Below are positions 35,422 to 47,845 of a stretch of DNA of 64,000 nt, piece by piece. Under the pieces are notes generated by a model. It was not told the origin of the DNA. It saw nothing but the letters and a program-made list of their open reading frames with translations, and searched no databases. The DNA is from Antitrichia curtipendula (lineage: Eukaryota; Streptophyta; Bryopsida; Hypnales; Leucodontaceae). Within the stretch, counting starts at the first letter, position 1. Every line of letters begins with the position of its first letter. The stretch spans positions 49,614,029-49,678,028 of the forward strand of contig OX579633.1 of NCBI GenBank assembly GCA_951230915.1. The letters are read 5' to 3'. The translations under genes and the position numbers were made by a program.

Positions 35422-38353
35422 TCACACATCTCCATGGCGGCCCACTTTGACCGCATTTTTCCAAGACTCAATGGCAGTCTTGTATGGGAAGTTCTCCAAT
35501 GAATAATATTTTTGCCCAAACATGCGGACCACCAATGGAAGGTGCTTCTCCAGCCTGTTTCGTTGGCAGGACTTCAAGAACTTCAGGGTAGAGAAACAAC
35601 ATTCATCTTCCACGGACCCCAGGACCAAACACATGCCAATTTTGGCCACCTTAAAGTACTCCGAGATTAGTTTCCGCAAGTGCCGTGACTGAGAAAGAGT
35701 CCGCCAGAGTTCAATCACTGGATTCACGCGGCCAGATGCTGCACAGGCTGCTTCACAGTTAGCCCTCATAGTCAACTTAAACAAACCTTGTTGATTGTCC
35801 AAATTCGAGCCAGAGAGCATCTCAGGGGCAGTGTAAGAGGTTCCTCCCTCATGCAATGGCAGCCCTGCATTCAACAGCCTTGGGTGAGAATAGAACTGCT
35901 TCAAAACATTCAAATTATGAGCGAAGCTCTCTTCAGACCCTGTTTGCTTCCAATATTGCGGATACATGATACCAAAAGCGTCCAGTAACTCTTGCTGCGG
36001 GAAGCGCCGATCCAGCTCATCAGACAAGGACTGAGCGATCTCTGCCAAACCACACAGTACACTAAGGTCAGTGGCTGCAATCATTCAAAGGACCTAAGAT
36101 ACAAGGAAGATGCAAAAAAACGCAGCTACTAATATGCAAATGAATTGCCAGGAATCATGAACAGCAGTTTCGAAATTCATGAAATCCTCACCTGCAGAGT
36201 GCAAACCAATAGACCACCATTGAAAAAAAAATGGAAAGCAAAAAAATGAAAAAAAAAAAACGTGAAGAAAAAAATAGAAAGCAAAAAAAGAATGACAAGA
36301 AAAGTAGAAAAAAAAATGGAAAGCAAAAAAATGAAAACAAGAAAAGTGGAAAACAGAATGGAAAGCAAAAAAATGAAAAAAAAACAATGTGAAAAACAAA
36401 ACAGAAAGCAAAAAAAGGATAACAAGATTAGTAGAAAAAAAAATGGAAAGCAAAAAAAATGAGAAGTGAAGTGCCCTCACCTGCAAACTGCCGCTGAATG
36501 TTGCATTGTGTGCGTTGGAAAGCATCCTCTGTCACAAAAAGATGTTCTCCTGTCACTTTGCAATGACAACGAGCAAAGACTGCGATAACACCAAAATTTA
36601 ATACCAGGTAAGAAACACCTTCTCCCTCCATCACCCTCCACTCCATTGGGATTTCAGAACACGTGAGTGAAATTAGTTCTTGGTATCGCTTGAACTCTGT
36701 TGTTAAGAATGCAGTACTCTCATCTACAAACATCTTAGCCAAGTCGGCTTGACAAACTTTGATGGACTGCACAAAGTCACAGATGAAGATGTCACGGCTT
36801 TGGGACAGCTTGATCAAGCAGTGAACAGTGTTCAAAAGCGGAATGAAATAAGCCAGGGAAAGCAAAACCTCAATATCAGAGAGGTAATCAAAGTTAGCAA
36901 CAGCCGGCCCTTTCTGTCCACCAGCAGCCGTATCGACACCCATTTTGACGAGGAGTATCTTGTATTCGGCCATGATGCGTTGGGCAGGACTCCGCATGGA
37001 TATCCATCTGGTCTCCACATTCCTCAACATTTTATTGCCCTTAGTTTCCATCAAATCTGCAAGCTTTTAAAGCTCAGAGTGTCTTTTGTGAGAACGACAA
37101 AAGTATGAGTACAGCGATTGGCACATTGCCTCCAAGCGGGACACCAGGGGGTAGTTGGACAAGGTCTCAACGACCAAGTTGATGCGGTGCGAGGCACAAC
37201 TAGCACCAAGACAAAACGGTGCCCATTTCTCCCGGATCTGAGTGGACACGCCAGTTTTGGCTCCCTGGAACGTGCTCACGCCATCTGCCCCAAACGACAC
37301 CAACTTACAAGCAATATCTTCTACAGTAAGTCCGCCCTCCCCAATCAAAGCCTGCATAATGACGTTAGTAAGATGATCTGCAGTACCACAATCCGAGACG
37401 CATGAGAGATGAAGGAGGTGGGGGATTCTCTCCCAAGAATCAACCGCATACACATGCACTCCGATCCACAATGTATTGTCTACAGCTGTGACTTCATCGG
37501 CGCTAATAGAAATGAACCTCGCATTCTGTACAACGTGTTTTAAAGCAGCCAAGATACAAGAGTGAAGGTGTTCCGCCATATCCCACCCAGACGTCTCTGA
37601 CCAGTGCTTTTGGGGGACATTTTTTACCTTTAGGTGTCGCAACAAATACTGCTCACGCTCATAGTCACACATAGGACGACCGGAATTCAAAACCTGAAAT
37701 AGGGTTGAGAACTGCACTCCCTTTCTGTGGAGTTGTCCGTCGAAGCCCGCAAGCAACTGCTCTGCTACAGTGTCGCTCACCCGTCGCGCTGCCCACAGCT
37801 TCGTGAACTGCAGATGTTTGCAGTCCTGCTTCACATATGCGTCTCCCTTCTTCAAATGTGGGAAAGGTTCACCGTCAGCCTTGCAAGTCCTCTTGCCTTC
37901 ATGCTTCTCCAAGTTATCGCCTTTTGGGACCATGATCTTCCGCCTACCGCTCACCGCGCTGCAGCTTTTGCAAACGACCCCCGTCAAGTTTCCAATAGCA
38001 TCAAATTCGCCTTCAGCCCACGTAAATTTGCACGCCCACACTTCTTGCCATCGCCGCGTGGTGGTGCTGGGCTGAATTCGTCGTCTCTTCCGCGCCGGTT
38101 TTTTAATCTCGGCACTTTCAGTGAACGGATCGGGCCGCTCTGCTGAGACTACCGTTGCCTCCGAGAGGGAAGGAAATCGGTGTAGCACACTTTGGAACGA
38201 CTCTTCTAGGCGCGTCTCGGAGATGCAGGTGATGTCCTTCACGCCTTCCCGAACAGTAGTAAGTGGCAGGTATTTCCCCAAGCCGGGCGAGTTCCGTGCA
38301 GCCCCGAAAGTACGTACTTTGAAGTTCGCCGGCAACTTCAATCTAGGCGCCAT
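35422..38353 (-). pseudogene. hAT transposase (zinc-finger/ZNF862-like), copy A, one nonsense codon
   Basis: hAT transposases cut and reinsert DNA using an RNase H-like DDE fold. Exon 1 is 38353-36481 and exon 2 is 36074-35422 (GT-AG, phase 1). Together they give 842 codons including the stop, with one in-frame TAA at about 37069-37067. In the paralogous copy B that position encodes Gln, so CAA probably became TAA. Domains in order are a basic N-terminus, a zinc-finger-like C-x2-C ... H-x4-C segment (about residues 140-175), the first Asp in I-S-A-D-E-V, the second in F-G-A-D-G-V, the C-x2-H-R-I-N-L motif, and the C-terminal dimerisation region with E-D-E-C-C-F-S-T-L-K-F-L-K. Everything else reads through, implying recent inactivation. 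The start at 38353 (M-A-P-R-L) is the first plausible ATG after a Trp/Leu-rich leader. Element ends were not found. Confidence 0.85.
36075..36480 (-). repeat. hAT-A intron with purine-rich repeat
   Basis: The intron spans 36480-36075. At 36226-36460 its plus strand consists of repeated GGAAAGCAAAAAAATGAAAA-like units, so the transcript would carry a long U/C-rich tract. A second donor-like GTGAGG at about 36185 copies the true donor context (CTGCAG-GTGAGG), suggesting a small duplicated or alternative exon. The frames across it are composition artefacts. Confidence 0.6.
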
Positions 38354-38613
38354 TGCTGAATCTACAATCTTGCCCAACCAAAGCAACCAGCACAACCAGC
38401 ACAACCCAAAACAGAAGGGCGGAAAACAAAGTACAACATCACCGTTATCAAGAAAAAAAAAATGGAAATCAAATTGTAAGCACCCACTGAAGACTCAAGA
38501 GCGTCTCAGAAATGCATACAGATAGCAGGGAATCACGATCAACACATGCTAAATTGCCAATGAAAAACAACTGAAGAAACAAGGCAAAGGTAACCAATTC
38601 ACCAGAGGTCTCG

Positions 38614-38785
38614 CAACTCAAATCGCAGCACCAGGAAGCCAAATCGCATCGCTAGGGAGCCAAGTCGCATCGCTAGGAAGCCAAATCGCAGCGCCAGGGA
38701 GCCAAGTCGTAGCGCAACGAAGCCAAATCGCAGCGCAAAGGTGCCAAATCGCAGCGCAAGGGTGCCAAATCGGAACGCAAGGGTG
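38614..38785. repeat. 21-bp minisatellite upstream of hAT copy A
   Basis: About eight tandem units of the form GAGCCAAATCGCAGCGCAAGG lie head to tail, with substitutions but a constant 21-bp period. Because 21 is a multiple of three, both strands stay open through it; the minus strand reads L-R-F-G-x-x-A repeats. It sits about 260 bases upstream of the hAT-A start codon, so it may belong to the element's 5' end. There is no evidence that it is translated. Confidence 0.8.
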
Positions 38786-40365
38786 CGCAATTGTCAAAAA
38801 AGCCAAATGGAAGCGGTGAGAGTGTGAGACACGATGCACAACCGCTACATTTCTAGGTACCCCACTAACCCCAGAGGCCCAGACACACAAGCAATGCACA
38901 AAAAATTGCCACGCGCCCAACAGCCCAAGGAGCCTCCATTTCCCGATTGGAGTGAATGCGCGAGAAATCCAAGACAGTAAACGTTGCGCATTGCTCAGAA
39001 ATCACAATGACTCATCGCTCAGACGCTCACTCTCGATCAGAGTCTCAGAAGTTCACAACAAACGAGGAACTGGCAGGACCGCAGGAAGCCAGGCAATCCG
39101 CCATCTCGCCTCCAATTCGCAGCAGAGGTCGTAAAAATGGCACTCCACAATTTGAAAAAACAATACTCCAGTGCAGCTTGCGTTCAAACCAAAGTTAATG
39201 CGAAACTCTGTACGCTCGAGGAGAAATAAGTACAGCATCAAGAGTAATTGCTACCTGAAGATGCGAGGGGGAGAATGCGAGCTAAAACCCTGCTTGCGAC
39301 GGAGGAGACAGGGGTGCTGATGGCTACGACATCAGCGGTCACGATGTAGCCACCAACGCGAAGATTGAACGGTTGAGGTAAGTTTTCCGCTAACCCTATT
39401 TCCGTGCAATTGCATTTTGGCTAACCCTATTCCCGCTAAGCAGTGGATGAATGCGAATTGCAGGTTGGATGAAATCGCAATTTTGCCATCAACTGCTCCG
39501 GAAGTGTGAAAACTTGCTCAAAATTCAGGTTTTACAAAAAAAAGGTAATAGAACTTTAGCACAGGGAAAGCTTTGGTAGAATCGGAGCGATTTTTAGCCA
39601 CTTTAGGGAACACTGGTTGGCAAGAGGATGGGAATGTGGGAACGAGGTCAAAGCGGTGAAACTCCCGCATCTCTTTCAGGTTAGGATTGAGACATTGTTT
39701 TTGATTCTATTTTCCGACCAACAGTCAGTCTGTGGCCTCTGTTTCAAGAAGTGGTTCTGACTTCTGAGTGTTCTGGCTCCTTCAATTTTGGGGGCTAGAA
39801 TTGAAGTTGGATAAGGTAAGGTGGGTACCTCACAAACTGACACTTTTTGCTTCGGTGCCTAGTTTCTGGTATCAGATTGGTCAAATTTTTTTATTGGCAT
39901 TTGAAAGGAGTTTTTAATGCACCAAAGAACGTGACATTTGGATACCATATGCAAAAGTTATGAAGGAACAAAGTTTGGTTCAAAATCAATATCTTTCACA
40001 TAGGTACATAATTGGTTTTGCAGATGTAAACATAGTGAAGATGGTGGTTTAGGGTTAGTGGGACATTTGGAGGGGCCCACCTTATTGTATAAACAAATTT
40101 GAAACCCGGTAGCAACAAATAAAATAAGTTTTAGAGTGGGTCGTGCGACACGCTTCCTCACGGCAGATTGAGGCGTCTCACTGGCGCTGGTGACAATTTT
40201 TTTACTCGGTGGAGTGGCTGCCCGGGACGTTTTCTGAGTCTACATGTGGTGACTGCCCATTTTCACCGTCACACACCAACTAGCAACACTTCTCTTGCTT
40301 CGGAGGCTGAATTGGCAAATTTGCAGGACTCCAGAGAATTTGAATTGCTTACATGACAAGAAAGT
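38786..40365. other. Region upstream of hAT-A and downstream of hAT-B
   Basis: No gene is recognised. AACCCTA-type motifs near 39390-39440 and a GC-rich stretch near 39290-39350 may belong to the hAT-A 5' terminal region. Terminal inverted repeats could not be fixed by eye. Confidence 0.35.
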
Positions 40366-40422
40366 ATTACCCAAGGGAGTTGAACCCCGGCCGTGAAGGC
40401 CTTGCCCAATGCAATAGGTAAT
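40366..40422 (-). ncRNA. Compact tRNA-like cloverleaf 3' of hAT copy B
   Basis: The minus strand folds as a 7-bp outer stem ATTACCT/GGGTAAT (one G-T pair), an arm TTGC/GCAA with loop ATTGG, an arm GGCC/GGCC with loop TTCAC, and a T-like arm GGGG/CCC with loop TTCAACT. GGTTCAACTCC fits the pol III B box. It lies about 80 bases downstream of the end of the hAT-B coding remnant and in its sense, paralleling the structure downstream of hAT-A. Primary sequence differs in the stems while pairing is kept. Confidence 0.5.
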
Positions 40423-40502
40423 CCCACCCACCCCCAACCCAGTTAGTAAAACTAATATAAAAACTTTGAAGCCCAAACTTGCCGGATTAATGAAAACAGA
40501 GC

Positions 40503-43001
40503 TTACAAGTTTGTTCCCTGTCGTAGTCTCTCCTCCCGCCATGAGCTGATGGCCTTGTGCACAGGGAACATGCTCAAAGTAAAGAACTCCTGTGAGAAGA
40601 GTTTAACACAAGTATCCACATGCCCAGCCAAGCGGTTTCTCAATTTCGATTTTATAAAACCGAGAGTTGAATAGGTGCGCTCATCAGTAACACTTCCCAG
40701 GACCGCACATATGGCAGTTTCAGCCAACTTGATGAACTTCGACAAGCGATTCAACATGAGTGCGTTCTGCCCAATGTGAACCCATACTTTGGTCAATGGA
40801 TTTTGCTCCATGGGTTCCTATATAGCTGCTTTAGCATGGGATTTCATAGTGAGTTTGAATAGTGACATTTGCAACGTCAAGAGCCTCGCGTCAATGAAGG
40901 GATCCACCTTCTGCTTGGGGTCCTCGTCATTTTCGAAATGAACCTTCCGCACAACAGCAAAGTGGGACTTGACAGTTGCAATATGCAAGGGGAACAAGTC
41001 TTCAGCATTGGACTACAACTAGTATTGAGGGAATACTATGTCCAACGCGGACATCAGCTCAACCTCAAGGAAGCACAAATCTAATTCCAAAGTGAGCATT
41101 TCAGCAACATCTGTGCACTGTGACTTCACCGAGGAAATCACGGCAGCCAAGTCTTGTTTGCTCACCGCCAGTTTCTTTCTACTAACAAGGCAAATGGAGT
41201 GTGCCGGATATGTATGATTTGCATTCCGGAAAGCAAGAGTCTCCCCTCCCGTGTTCAAGTCAGTCATCCATTCCTACGAAATGCAATAAGAGTGGTCGTG
41301 GATGACATTATAAAACATTTGAAAATGTTGTTGTTGCCAAGCGGAGTCCTTGTCACTGTACATGGCGTACAACTCACCTTGACAAATCTTCACTGCCGCC
41401 ACATAGTCACTTACGAAACATGGTCAGACTGAGCGAATTTCATCAATGAATTCAGGCAGACTTTAGCAAAGGCATCAGGAAGGGAGACCAAGCAATGTAC
41501 CAATGTCACATAGGAGATCATAATTCAGCCTAGCCAATTCCTTGGCAGCTGCCTACTTTGCGGTCAAGTTGGGCTTCTTCACTGCCGCATCTTCACACAT
41601 CTTCACCACAAGTGTCTTGTACTCACCCATGATCCTCTTGAGTGGCTCTAGCAAAGAAATCCACCACGTCTTCACATTGCGGAGCATCCGTTGGCCCTTT
41701 GTTTCCACTAAGTCGGCAAGTTTTTGGAATTCTAAGTTATGCTCTAGACTGTGACTGAAGTAGGCGTACATTGCCTGGCATAATGCTTCTAATCTGGAGA
41801 CAACCAGCAAATTCAAAAGAGTCTCCACGGCTAGATTAGTTCTATGTGCCATACAATGCACACCAAACAAAAATGGAGCCATGTGCTCCTTCATTTGTAC
41901 AATCACTACGTTTTGAGACCCCTGGAACCCTGATGCACCATCTGCACCAAAACAAACTAGTCTACTAGCAACTTCAGATTTTGAAAAACCTGCATGGTGA
42001 GAAAACATACCCTGAATGTATCCGCAAACGCCATCAGCTCCGTTGCCTTCTACCAACCGATTCAAAGACAACAAGATAGGAACTCGCTTGAAGCCAACGT
42101 AGATGTACAGGTGAATGGACAACCATGACTGAGAGTCGATAGTACTTATTTCATCAACACTCAAGGAGAAGAAACGGGCCTTTGAGATGACTTGCTTCAT
42201 ATGATCAGCCAACGCCTTCGCCAAATGATCAGCCATCTCCCAAGCTATGGGAATACTCTAATGCTTCGTAGGAAAGTCCGGCACAAAAATAAGCTGCAAC
42301 AGCTCTCGCAAGTTCTCAAATTTGTTCAACGGACGAGCCTGTATGAGCAACCACAGAATGGAACGAAACTGCACCACCTTCCGCTTCCGCTCCACGATTG
42401 CACCATGAGCCACCTATTGAAGCACAGAATCCCCAGTCTTCCCCAGACGTGCAAAGTATATTTTTTCGTGTTTCATATGCGAATTACTCGAAAGAAAGTA
42501 ATGTTCCCCCGCCTTCACCTTCCCGAAAGAAGTTGATGCCTTCCTCTGACCATAGTGTTTCCAAAGAGAATCAAACTTTGGAACAATCAACTTCTCCCTC
42601 CCCTCAACCTCCGTACAGATTTTGCATTGTATCTACTTGATCTTGCCGTCTACTCCAACGACGTTCTCTGCCCACAACATGCGTACGACCCAAGTGTCCT
42701 GCCACTGTCGATTCGCCTCGTACCGTGCACGCTTTGTACAAGCTTGATCATGGGCTGGTGAAGCCTCTGCTGCGTCGAGAATTATAACATCCGGAGCTGC
42801 AACCAACGGGATTGATGTTGCATCCAGATCCAGCATCGAATCCAGTCTGGTAGCACTTGTCGAAAGGGTGCCAAGAAGCACCGAGGACTCAAAATGTGCC
42901 TGCGTGAAGGCAGATTGGGGAGTTGATTTAGAAACACTAGAATCCACCCTTCCCTCATACAAGAACTTCTTCATCATGGATTGATGGGGAGGCATGATCA
43001 C
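40503..43001 (-). pseudogene. hAT transposase, copy B, decayed
   Basis: This is the same family as copy A, broken into frames at 43001-42633 (N-terminus), 42236-41553 (catalytic core), 41267-41019 and 40811-40503 (dimerisation region with D-E-R-T-Y-S-T-L-G-F-I-K-S-K-L-R-N-R-L). The core keeps the first Asp (L-S-V-D-E-I), the second (F-G-A-D-G-A-S-G-F-Q-G), and H-C-M-A-H-R-T-N-L-A-V-E-T-L. Several stops and frameshifts separate the blocks, and the segment 41270-41550 is hard to read. It cannot encode an active enzyme. It preserves a Gln codon where copy A has its stop. Confidence 0.85.
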
Positions 43002-45419
43002 AAACCAATTTTATAGAGAAATTTGTCACAACAAAGCAGCAACAGAAGTAGAAATCAAATGAGTGACACAACATGAAGGATGAGAACTCATCTGTTGCAA
43101 ATTGACACTAAAATTCACATCTTATGCTTGATTCCAATCCGTTCCACCGCAACCCTGCCAAACATCAGTAGTACATGTAAAACAAAGGCGCAGATTCTAC
43201 ATTGCTAAAATTTGAAGCAACCATTAATGTATAGCATAAATTAGCAATTTGAAAGTGCAATCACCCATGCTCCACCTTCTGGCCACATTCTCCCTCAACA
43301 TTCTCAGGTACTCTAAACAAAAGAAAGATCCAAAAAAATTCTCGAAATTCAGCTCAAGAACCTCAACCACACCCTATGCAACTCTAAACCAAATTGAAAT
43401 TAGGAACCTCATGAAGCCTAACTTCTCTCCCTAAACCCTTAATTAAAATCCTCTACGATTCAACCAAACCTCACATTGCTAAAAATGGAACTAGCTACCA
43501 ACTTCCACAAGCGCTCGAACATCAGGCGAATGAGCACAAGACAGCAACAACGAACATTGAAGACAATTTGGCGAAGCTCCAACAAAAGCAGGAGTTCTTG
43601 GCAATAACCTCGCCCAAAGCTAGGGTTAGTGGTGCCTAACCAACCCTAATGGGGAGGTTAGGGTGGCGACAATCTGAGGCCTGGGGCGGCTGACAGGGCA
43701 CCCCAGTTGTCCTTGTCAGTTGACCTCAGGTAAATTTTTTTTTCTAAATTGCTTTACACATTCACTTTTTTTGCCAAGTGAAAATTCAGGGGGTGAATTG
43801 GAAAAAATTTGCCAATAATATATTCGTTGCCCGGTAGTCTTACTTTTTCTAAGTATATAGCAACAAGTGGCATAGATAGGTTATTGTAGAGAATTAGATT
43901 AGGCAATGACTTTGAAAATTTTGTTGTAACATTAGCAATTATGGTGATATTTTTCAAAGTAGTTATGAGGCTATGAAAATAAGAAGAAAGTGCAATTGGG
44001 CTTCATTTGCATTTGGGCATTTGGGCATTTGGAATTTTGCAGTGAAGGATGCAGCAGTTTGGAAAAAACATAAGCCAAACAATTCAAGAATATATTGTAG
44101 GAAGATTACACATTTACATTATATGACAAAGAAAATCATAAACTAGAAACCATTTACAGTTCTAGACATGAAAAAATACTCTTGCTTTGGAAAGTATTGG
44201 ACTTGCAAAACACAAAACACACTCCAAATGAATACTCAAATAAGAAACTTGTGATTGTTAAATTGTCGCAAGCACTAAAATCTCAAAGTGATTAGTAGTT
44301 AGAAGAAAGTGTTGGATCTACGAAATACAAAACACACTCTGATGTTCAAGTAAAAAACTCATAACTAAAAAATGATTGCATGCTCTAAAATTTCAAAGTA
44401 AATAATAGATAGATGGAATTTGAAACAACAAAAAATAGGTAAAATTTTTTACCTCCATTTAGAAGTTGATGTGGGTTAAAGGACATGAGAAACAATCATG
44501 AGCTCAACAATGCATGCATTCAACATCAAATGATTACATTTGCAAGCTATGTAGGAAACTAGACAACAAAGACAATAAATTAAGTGGATACATGACGAAG
44601 TAATGGAGTAGACATATGGACTTCAGATTGAGTGATGGTGCTCCATAGTAATGAAGTATCCATCTTTCAACTATGAAATCTTGCATACATGACTATGATC
44701 ATAGTTTCATTGAAGCATAATGTTCTTTGAAAAAAATTCAAAGAACAACAATTGTTCTCCTACATGCAATGCAAAGTCGAATTGCTACACAAAGCAAAGA
44801 ACGCTTGTACATAGTACAAAACCACAACTTTGCAAACAAAATTTGAAGAATAGATTTGGATTTCAAATTAGATGACAACGTTCCAAGTAAAGCATCAATC
44901 ATTCACTATGTCATAAATCCTACACACAAAGATAACAAGGAAAAAAACTTCAATAAACAAAAATGTTACCTAAGCAAATTCCATAACCATGCATGGATGA
45001 TGGAAACAAAAGGTCATTTTTCAAACTATGTTCTAAACAACTCAACAATTATTCAATCACCATGCAAGGATGATCAACGCATTACTAAGGAAAACTACTC
45101 CTACACAATGCTAGCTAGGAAGACTTACTACCTTGTGACTCAATAGTGTGGGTATTGCTCAATTGAGTAAAACTATTGTTGAAAACATTCTTCTTATGGA
45201 AAAATCTTAGTCGTGCACATCTGTGGCACCCTCATGCCAACCTCTGCTTCCAAGTTGGAATCTAGCCTATTCCAAACTTAGTCCTTCAAAAATGACAAAA
45301 ATAAAAAAGTAACATTTTTTCTTTACAAAATAAGATACATGGAACATGGCTTGATCTCTACGACTTTCACATATTCACTGAAATTGTTGGCAAGGACTAA
45401 AATTTGCATCCAAACACTT
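43002..45419. other. Intergenic DNA
   Basis: No gene is recognised. Around 43600-43735 is a moderately GC-rich stretch that may be the hAT-B 5' terminal region (AACCCTA motifs as near 39.4 kb). The rest is AT-rich. A perfect 11-bp inverted repeat lies at 44721-44747. Confidence 0.4.
44721..44747. repeat. Perfect 11-bp inverted repeat, 5-base A loop
   Basis: TGTTCTTTGAA and TTCAAAGAACA flank AAAAA. It would form a stable short hairpin, but nothing around it suggests a gene or terminator. Confidence 0.8.
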
Positions 45420-45734
45420 CTAGGGCTTGGTGAGTGGATTCACTAGAACAATGGTTCTATACTTGCCATAGAAATTTGAAAGCATGGTCAACTTAAATAT
45501 TAGTTGTTGCAACTCCATCTCAGTGCAATCAAAGACATGCAATTCAATTTTGTTGCCATCTGCTTCACAAATCCATCTAGGTTCTCTAAAAAATTTCTTG
45601 TTCTCATTAAGGTACTTGCGGAAGCTAGTTTCACAGGCAACTTGTATCCAATATTGTGGAAAAAACACATTGAATGCATCGATGAGACTATGGGCCACAA
45701 ATCCACATTTAAGCTCATCAATGAGTTGTTGTGA
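45420..45734 (-). pseudogene. hAT transposase, copy C, C-terminal fragment
   Basis: About 105 codons align with the region before the dimerisation domain in copies A and B: L-I-D-A-F-N-V-F-F-P-Q-Y-W (copy A L-L-D-A-F-G-I-M-Y-P-Q-Y-W), L-I-F-K-L-T-M and N-P-L-T-K. The frame stops at 45420 just after the N-P-L-T-K segment. No other part of the transposase was found nearby. Confidence 0.75.
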
Positions 45735-47845
45735 TGTATCTAAAACCCACAGCTAATGACAAACTGCTTTGAACTACCAAAATGCATGATCAAGTATGAT
45801 TTAAAAAAATCCTTATCAAAGTCCCTCAAAAATGCATAACCAAGCATGACAAAAGCTCCAAACGACTAATCTGAGCTTTGAATTGCAAAAATACAACAAG
45901 ACAAAAGACATCAAGTTACAAAAAAACTGTCAAATTAAAAAATAAAAAAAATAAAAAAAGATATCAAAGTTCCCCAAACATATAACCAAACATGACAAAA
46001 GCCTATAAAGATTGGTCTAAACTCTGAATTGCAAAAATACAACAAGTAAGACAAGAAAGATATTAAGTGACATAAATAATAACTATTAAAGTACTGAAAA
46101 GAGATAAAGATATCAAAAGTCTAAACAAATGCGTGGTCACATATGATTTGAGCACCTTTGAAAACCATTGTGTACTATCAAGCCTATAAATTCTTCAAAG
46201 TATGGGATGAAGAATTTTATGTCATATTGCAGTCCAATTTCTTCTTTTTGACAAGTCACTCAATAGACATTTCTTACAAACTTCAAACGAATATTGAAGT
46301 GAACAAAAAATAATAAAATCAAAATGTATAGTACATTAACAATAATTAAACAATGCTCATATGGGAACCATGTTCATATACTTATTTAGAAGATTCTAGA
46401 TGTAATAACTTTTATCCTTGTTTTGACGTTTCTTCTTGGGACAATATCTTACCAATGAAAAAAATTGAATGCACACATGCAATCAATTGGACCTTTTTTG
46501 GTCAAAGTATTATTGGCCAAGTGAGGATTGAGCCTATGACTCTTTTGTTAAACTTTGTAATTTGTATGCTATTTTTTTGTATGTTCAATTTTGTCATTAT
46601 ATATGAATGATATTTTTATTTTTAAAACTAATAAATGTAGTCACATGTCTTATATAAATCTTAAAATTATTAGTTCTTTTGATAAATATTTGAATATATA
46701 TATTAAAACTTTTTGAAGAAAAGGTGAAAAAATCATGTCAAATACTCAATTACATAATCTACTTCAAAATTAATTCTACTTAATTTTCACCATAACTATA
46801 TATTATTGTGTAGAATTTTTTAATATGAACTAAATTTTATTGTAATTCTATATTTTAGAACATAATTTATGGCTCTAAATTATATATTCAATGATAACTC
46901 ATTTAAAGTGTTTTTTGGGAATATTCAAGCAAATTATAAACAAACTTGGAAAATTTCTATGCAAGTATTATGTAGAAGTAAAAAATTTGAGTGGTTTCTC
47001 ATAAGTCTATCTTTAGTTTCTACATCATTGACATATATTGCATCTACTAGATGTAAAAATGTCATTATTGCTAAATCCTACTTAAAAATAAAAATTTTTA
47101 TGAGAACTTTAGTTTAAATCCCACAAATAAAAGTGCATCCTAAGTTGTTGTTTTTGTCTTAAACTGGACCTTGTTGGGGGATCTCACATCATGTTTGTAT
47201 GATAGTAATGGGAAACCTCAAATGTGTAAAAAAAATATATATATAAATAACTTTTTAAGTAGAATAAAGCAAGGAAATGATGAGTTTATCAATTTTTTGG
47301 GTAAAAGAGAATTTTACCAAAAATTATAGCATAAATTTTTACAGTAGAAAAAATTAACTAATTTAAATTTGGAATTCAATCTAATAATCACATCATTTGT
47401 CTTATTTTAGATGCCATTCACAATTTTTGTTCTATGTCTACCTAGTGAATTTCACCAAGGTGAAGTAATTTTTATAGCATAGCAATTACAATTCTTCATA
47501 TTTGAATGAGTAATAGATGTGCGAGCAACCCTTGTAATACCATATCATGCAATTTCAATCCAGAAGATGCAAAAAAATCTTCATTTTTGGATCAAGAATT
47601 TTTTGATGGAAAAAAAATGTGAAAAACGGCATTTGCACCATGGATATTAATCATACCTTCATGTAAAATACTATTACATTTGTAAAGTTTCAAAACCAAG
47701 TTCTTTCTTGTTTGTGGATCTACTTGCTTAAATCTTCAAAGTTTCTTCTTAAATGAGTGCTAACCTTATGGGATTATCTCATTTTCAAAATTCAACAAGA
47801 ATTAGTGTATGCAAAATTCACTTTGAATCTTCTAGTATCATTAGA
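45735..47845. other. AT-rich intergenic DNA
   Basis: No gene is recognised. Around 45780-46080 there are two or three diverged repeats of a phrase containing ATAACCAA(A/G)CATGACAAAAGC. Short frames at 46353-46610 and 46869-47117 have no known domain. Confidence 0.45.

Noticed and set aside
36177..36525. Phe-rich frames inside the hAT-A gene
   Set aside because: They read the purine-rich intron repeat on one strand and have no protein character beyond composition.
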